Positions 60,001-64,000 of a DNA stretch of 64,000 bases are shown here, piece after piece. The notes under the pieces are model-generated. The model ran no database searches. It was given only the letters and a program-made list of their open reading frames with translations, and was not told where the DNA came from. The position numbers and the translations under genes were made by a program. Source of the stretch: Bacillota bacterium (GTDB taxonomy: Bacteria; Bacillota; Clostridia; Christensenellales; SZUA-584); contig JAEYPO010000001.1 in NCBI GenBank assembly GCA_023410595.1, positions 62,001 through 126,000 of the forward strand, in the 5' to 3' direction. Numbering within the stretch: position 1 is the stretch's first letter; every line of letters begins with the position of its first letter.

Positions 60001-61055
60001 TGGCGGCACAAACCATAAGACAAAAGTGCAGAAAGTTGTTTGAACTGCTGTTTGTCGATAAGCCGGACGAAAACGCAAAGTACAGGAAAACCGGCCTGCG
60101 CGCACTGTATCGCAAAGAGCTTGTGGATTATTTCCGGAGCAAGCGGTTTTTAATAGTGCTCATACTTATTTCAGTTATAGCGCTGTACAGCGTCTACAGC
60201 GCGGGTGAAGCAATAAAGAGCGCCATAGCGGCCGCGGGCATGAGCAGCGGTTCAGGCCAGACGACGCAATCAACTTACAGCATACTCAATCTGTTTACGG
60301 AAAGCGGCTCTTCGTGGTTCTCGCTTACGTTCTTTATGTCGTTTTTAGGGCCGATAGTGGGCCTGACGCTCGGGTTTGACGCGATAAACGGAGAACGCTC
60401 TAAGCGCACACTGAGCCGTCTGCTCGCCCAGCCAATTTACCGCGACGCGGTAATAAACGGCAAGTTCCTTGCAGGCGTTACCGTCATAGCCATTATGGTG
60501 TTTTCGCTGGGGCTCATAATATGCGGGCTCGGCATAATAATGACGGGGCTGCCGCCGACGCTGGACGTATTAGGCCGCGTGCTCGTATTCATGATATTCA
60601 CTACGGTGTACATTTCGTTCTGGCTCGCGCTGTCTCAGCTTTTCTCGCTGCTGTTCCGCCACGCCGCTACGTCGGCGCTTACGGGCATAGCGCTGTGGCT
60701 TTTCTTCGCTATTTTCCTTGCGATGCTCGCGGGGCTTATAGCCAACGCCGTCTACCCGGTCAGCGATACGTCTTCGGTGGACGTAATGATGAACAACTAC
60801 AACTTAAACAAAGGCCTCAGCCGCCTGTCGCCGACGACGCTGTACACAGAATCATCGGCGGTAATACTCGATCCTTTCCAGCGCGGCCTCGGCGCGGTGA
60901 CGCAGGCCCAGATAGACAGGGCTATAGTGGGAACGCTGCCTTTAGGACAGAGCCTGCTGCTCGTATGGCCTCACTTGACAGGGCTGCTCGCATTGACTAT
61001 GATAGTTTTCGCGATATCATATATCTGTTTCATGAAACAGGAAATTAGGGCTTGA
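59997..61055 (+). CDS. ABC-2 type permease
   Basis: 352 residues. An N-terminal cytoplasmic stretch (~1-50) with RALYRKELVDYFRSKRF, then a large extracytoplasmic loop after the first helix and five further hydrophobic segments, including FDAINGERSKRTLSRLLAQP, the NosY-like permease motif. ATGA overlap with the ATPase. Confidence 0.9.
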   Translation: MMAAQTIRQKCRKLFELLFVDKPDENAKYRKTGLRALYRKELVDYFRSKRFLIVLILISVIALYSVYSAGEAIKSAIAAAGMSSGSGQTTQSTYSILNLFTESGSSWFSLTFFMSFLGPIVGLTLGFDAINGERSKRTLSRLLAQPIYRDAVINGKFLAGVTVIAIMVFSLGLIICGLGIIMTGLPPTLDVLGRVLVFMIFTTVYISFWLALSQLFSLLFRHAATSALTGIALWLFFAIFLAMLAGLIANAVYPVSDTSSVDVMMNNYNLNKGLSRLSPTTLYTESSAVILDPFQRGLGAVTQAQIDRAIVGTLPLGQSLLLVWPHLTGLLALTMIVFAISYICFMKQEIRA

Positions 61056-61070
61056 TATGCGCGCAAAGCG

Positions 61071-61619
61071 ATGCTAAACGAAAGTATTGCAGTTGCGGAA
61101 CAAAATAACGAGCCTCGGGAAGCTCCCACCGCCGAAACGCTTGATTACCTCATGAGGCGCTTTGGCGGTCAGGTGATGAGGCTCGCGTACTACCATGTGC
61201 GCGACAGATTCATTGCGGAGGACATATTCCAGGAAGTGTTTTGCCGCGTGTATTTAAACCTCGACAAGTTCCGCAAAGACAGCTCGTATTTTACATGGAT
61301 ATACCGTATTACGGTCAATTTGTGCCGGGATTATAAAGCGTCCGCCTATTTTCGGCGGATGCTGCCTTGGCATGTCACGGAAATGAAAACGCCCGCGGAC
61401 GCGTGCATGTTCGAGTCTGCCGAAGGCGGTGAGATATTCGCGAAGGTGATGGAGCTTCCGCAGAAATACAGGACGGTAATAGCTCTTTACTACTTCGACG
61501 AGCTTACGACGCCCGAGATAGCGGCAAGGCTTGGCATAAACGAGACGACGGTCAGGACGCGGCTCAGCCGCGGCAGGGCCATGCTGCGGCAGCGCATAGC
61601 TTGCGGAGAGCAACAGTGA
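61071..61619 (+). CDS. ECF-type sigma-70 family factor
   Basis: 182 residues. Region 2 (YYHVRDRFIAEDIFQEVFCRVY, ~43-64; FRKDSSYFTWIYRITVN) and region 4 (LPQKYRTVIALYYFDELTTPEIA; RTRLSRGRAMLRQRI). No region 3, hence ECF. The stop overlaps the anti-sigma start (GTGA). A candidate promoter for it lies upstream of the NEW3 gene. Confidence 0.93.
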   Translation: MLNESIAVAEQNNEPREAPTAETLDYLMRRFGGQVMRLAYYHVRDRFIAEDIFQEVFCRVYLNLDKFRKDSSYFTWIYRITVNLCRDYKASAYFRRMLPWHVTEMKTPADACMFESAEGGEIFAKVMELPQKYRTVIALYYFDELTTPEIAARLGINETTVRTRLSRGRAMLRQRIACGEQQ

Positions 61620-62548
61620 ACAACGAAGATATGGAGAAAACTTTATACCGCGGAAGAAACGAATCGGAAGCGTTCTTCTCGGGCTTTGATCAGGCGTCGG
61701 CAAGAGAAGCCGTGCATCAGCGCGTGTCCGGCGCCGCTGTGAAAAAACCAAAGCCCTTATGGCCGTTTTCGCTCAAGGCCGGGTTTGTGGCCGCGGTGAT
61801 GATAAGCGTCGCGGCGCTGTTGCTTGCCGTCGTGTTCACGGCGCAGGGGGGAGACCACAGCGTCGCTCTGTCTTCACAGACGGTTTCGCTTGACATGGAA
61901 AACCGAGACTACCTGCTCAACTACTTCAAAGTAAAAGAGCCTAAGAGCTCAGAGCCGGGGCTCTTAAGCATGCTTTGGGAGCTCGGCGGCGACGGCTCGG
62001 AGATGGTATACAGCACCGTGTTTAATAAGTGCAGTGAGACATACCCCGCAAGGGCGATACCGTTCCCCGAAACGAGCCGCAACCTGATACTGATATTTTC
62101 CGGCGACAGCAGCAGGAACTTTATAGACTACAGGCTCATAGGCTACAGCGACGACGCGGTAAAAGTATGGTGGTCGCAGGATTCTGTTGCGGGCGGCAAC
62201 CTCGACGTAAGGGACGGAGTGATAGTGGAACAGCGCGATATGGGCGCTTACGGTGTAGTCGTGTCGCATATAGTTCCGTACGATACGGAAGCGACGGGAG
62301 AAGTGCTGCTGCCCGCGCAAACCGTGCGGCTCCGCGTCGGCGAGCTTATACTGCTCGTAGGCAGCGGCTCTGAAATGCTCGAGGTTTCTTCGCCAAACGG
62401 GCTGTTCGAGCGGGTGGAACGGAGCGCCGAGGTATACGGCCACAATGAGGCGCTCGCTTACAAGGCCAAAGCCGCGGGCGAAGACGTGCTGCTGCTCAGC
62501 AAAGAGGGTAGAGCGGACAGCTTCCTTGAAGTAAGCGTAACGGAATAA
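61616..62548 (+). CDS. Probable anti-sigma factor, single-pass membrane protein
   Basis: 310 residues. Cytoplasmic N-terminus (~1-45), one membrane helix (~55-77), and a ~230-residue outer domain of unknown fold. It overlaps the sigma gene by four bases (start GTG 61616), which with topology is the basis for the anti-sigma call. No zinc-finger HxxxCxxC motif, so it is not a ZAS-type; it may be a new anti-sigma form or an unrelated sensor. Confidence 0.65.
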   Translation: MNNEDMEKTLYRGRNESEAFFSGFDQASAREAVHQRVSGAAVKKPKPLWPFSLKAGFVAAVMISVAALLLAVVFTAQGGDHSVALSSQTVSLDMENRDYLLNYFKVKEPKSSEPGLLSMLWELGGDGSEMVYSTVFNKCSETYPARAIPFPETSRNLILIFSGDSSRNFIDYRLIGYSDDAVKVWWSQDSVAGGNLDVRDGVIVEQRDMGAYGVVVSHIVPYDTEATGEVLLPAQTVRLRVGELILLVGSGSEMLEVSSPNGLFERVERSAEVYGHNEALAYKAKAAGEDVLLLSKEGRADSFLEVSVTE

Positions 62549-62574
62549 AAACAGTCATAAAGCCTTAGCAATTT

Positions 62575-63291
62575 TCATACGAACAGCTGCGCCGCCTGCT
62601 GTTCATCGTAGCCGGTCGTGTCCCGCAGCAGTCCGAGCAGCGTTCCGCCATTTTGATGCAGCTCATCCATATCCGCGTCAGCCGCCAGCTTTCCGTCGTG
62701 CAGTACAAGCGCCCTGCCAATGAAATGTTCCACCTCTTCAATAAGGTGCGTGCTCAGCAGTATCGTTTCGTTTTCACGCAGGCTGCCCGCCATTATCTTA
62801 AGAAAGTCACGCCGCGTGAATACGTCCTTGCCTGAAAACGGCTCGTCCATAAGCATATAGTCAGCGCCCAGCGATACCCCCGCGCTAAGCTCCGCCTTGG
62901 CGCGTTCGCCGGTGGACATGCTCCTTATCGGCTGCTCGGGCAGCTTGAAAAACTTGAGCAGTGCTTCGTAGCGCTTCCTGTCAAAGCGCGGGTAAAAATC
63001 GGCAAGGAACTCGCCCGTCTCCGCGGGCGATAATCCGCCCAAAGAAGCTCCCTCGCCGCTTATATATGCGAGGCTGCCGCGTATGCCCTCGCCGCTTTGT
63101 CCGTCCAGTATAACAGTCCCGCTATAAGGGTAAATCAGGCCGGCCAGGCAGCGGATAAGCGTGGTCTTGCCCGCGCCGTTAGCGCCGAGCAGTCCCACGA
63201 TATGCCCGCGCGGCAGAGAAAGGCTTACGTCGTATAATGAAAAACCAGTGCCCGAGTGATAATAGTGGCTGATATTGCGTGCTTCCAGCAT
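62575..63291 (-). CDS. ABC transporter ATP-binding protein
   Basis: 238 residues. Walker A GANGAGKTT (~35-43), signature-like MSTGERAKAELSAGV, Walker B YMLMDEPFSGKD, and a final His in LLSTHLIEEVEH. It is encoded on the opposite strand to the NEW3 operon, with the partial upstream gene three bases away. Export role likely; permease not visible. Confidence 0.9.
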   Translation of the reverse strand: MLEARNISHYYHSGTGFSLYDVSLSLPRGHIVGLLGANGAGKTTLIRCLAGLIYPYSGTVILDGQSGEGIRGSLAYISGEGASLGGLSPAETGEFLADFYPRFDRKRYEALLKFFKLPEQPIRSMSTGERAKAELSAGVSLGADYMLMDEPFSGKDVFTRRDFLKIMAGSLRENETILLSTHLIEEVEHFIGRALVLHDGKLAADADMDELHQNGGTLLGLLRDTTGYDEQQAAQLFV

Positions 63292-63294
63292 ATC

Positions 63295-64000
63295 TTATCC
63301 CTCCATAATATCGTCAATATAGAGCATGCGATTCACGGTAAGGCTGCCGTCTAAATACCTGTCCGTATCGCCCGTAAAATAATATTGTATCATATCCTCT
63401 GCCGCGTCGGTCGTCACTTCACCCCGATACAGCGTGGCGCCCGCCGCGTCCAGCACGCTGATATAATACGTACTGAGCGTATAATATGCGTTCGTGTCTG
63501 CAATGCTCTCGCGTTCTGCAAGTACCCAATGCTCGCTTATGAACGCGCCGCGCATCACAGCGCTGCGCCCGGTGATAGTTGATACCAATTCGGCCTGTTC
63601 GCCCAGCCGCACGCAAAGCAGCGTTGCGCTGGGATCCGGCTGATCCCGGTTGGGATCGTATGCGGCGTTCTGCAAATAGTAACAAAGCATCAGGGAGCCG
63701 CCGCTTTTGTTGCAAAACAGCGTAGTGGTAAGCGCCTGCCCGGTATCAATTCCGTTGACTCCAAAAAGGCGCGAGACTTCCTGGGGCGGTAATAGCATCG
63801 TCTCATATTCCAGAGTACCCGAAAGGCTGTATACGCGCAGCGTCAGCGTGCCGTCCACAAAAAGCAGCAGGCATAGCCTGTCGTCCGCTATATCCAGTGC
63901 GACAGTACGCAGCCTGCGGCCGTCCACCGGGAACGTCGCCACCTCCGTCACTCTACCCTTGGGTTTGGCGTAATAATCGGAGAAACAGGGGTAGCCGTCC
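63295..64000 (-). CDS. Unknown protein, C-terminal part (5' end outside window)
   Basis: The frame is open to the last base, so the gene continues beyond the window. About 234 residues are visible: repeated beta strands (VALDIADDRLCLLLFVDGTL, YYLQNAAYDP) suggesting a beta-propeller or similar. No catalytic motif seen. It precedes the ABC ATPase by three bases and may be its partner. Confidence 0.6.
   Translation of the reverse strand, partial: DGYPCFSDYYAKPKGRVTEVATFPVDGRRLRTVALDIADDRLCLLLFVDGTLTLRVYSLSGTLEYETMLLPPQEVSRLFGVNGIDTGQALTTTLFCNKSGGSLMLCYYLQNAAYDPNRDQPDPSATLLCVRLGEQAELVSTITGRSAVMRGAFISEHWVLAERESIADTNAYYTLSTYYISVLDAAGATLYRGEVTTDAAEDMIQYYFTGDTDRYLDGSLTVNRMLYIDDIMEG

Noticed and set aside
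1..64000. tRNA or rRNA genes
   Set aside because: No cloverleaf or rRNA-like sequence was noticed in any intergenic region, though a covariance-model search was not possible.

Overview
The window is a chromosomal segment of a moderately GC-rich Gram-positive bacterium, most likely an uncultured member of class Clostridia (Bacillota). Support comes from gene order (recJ-rel-dtd-MBL hydrolase-hemZ; yceD-rpmF and plsX-acpP-rnc), near-consensus sigma-A promoters, strong AGGAGG ribosome sites, TTG/GTG starts, lipoproteins, and families typical of Clostridia (DUF1540, DUF2935, DUF512 radical SAM, DUF3788, YhbD/bactofilin, FeoB-associated Cys-rich protein). Ile is very often ATA and Arg often AGG.

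Layout. 1-11,880 is housekeeping: the recJ tail, rel, dtd, hemZ, yceD-rpmF, an inserted MerR/iron-alcohol-dehydrogenase pair, plsX-acpP-rnc and glyA. 12,097-18,914 is a phosphate-uptake region: two PstS lipoproteins, pstCAB and phoU, with tandem PhoP half-sites at exact 11-bp spacing before the second pstS and before pstC; an MFS gene lies between the two pstS genes. 18,999-23,452 holds a membrane protein, the DUF512 radical-SAM protein, der, plsY and lspA. 23,477-29,454 contains hairpin repeats and two DUF559 endonuclease genes, interrupted by lplA/lipA, PadR-DUF2812, XRE-DUF2178 and an AraC regulator. 29,564-46,819 is a set of small regulator/transport units (ketopantoate reductase-like, GntR-ABC, DUF4489-like, enolase, YkvI-like, DUF2935, TetR-CrtI-like, DUF368, bactofilin/YhbD, feoAB with a DtxR regulator). 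46,936-53,873 holds an M14 endopeptidase, a VOC protein, three tandem phosphodiester-glycosidase paralogues and mtnA. 53,989-64,000 has a LacI-like/GGDEF fusion, a micro-ORF with a long hairpin, an MBL-fold/lamin-tail lipoprotein, a NEW3-ABC-ECF sigma-anti-sigma operon, another ABC ATPase and a gene cut by the window edge.

The most unusual feature is a hairpin repeat (family A here) bracketing two 131-codon DUF559 endonuclease genes that are about 59% identical by hand count. The repeat supplies the ribosome-binding site, sits next to the start codon and encodes the last 13 residues plus the stop. Solitary and paired copies without the gene lie nearby. One stem has a different sequence in almost every copy yet stays complementary, so pairing rather than sequence is conserved. 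This looks like an endonuclease-associated mobile palindromic element with non-autonomous derivatives. A second hairpin family (B) is scattered through the window and in three places forms part of a coding sequence (end of yceD, end of a Cys-rich protein, signal peptide of the MBL lipoprotein).

Many regulator genes here (MerR, PadR, XRE, GntR, TetR, YhbD, DtxR) have a clear dyad at or near their own or the adjacent promoter. Functions are inferred from motifs and remembered family features; no database search was possible.
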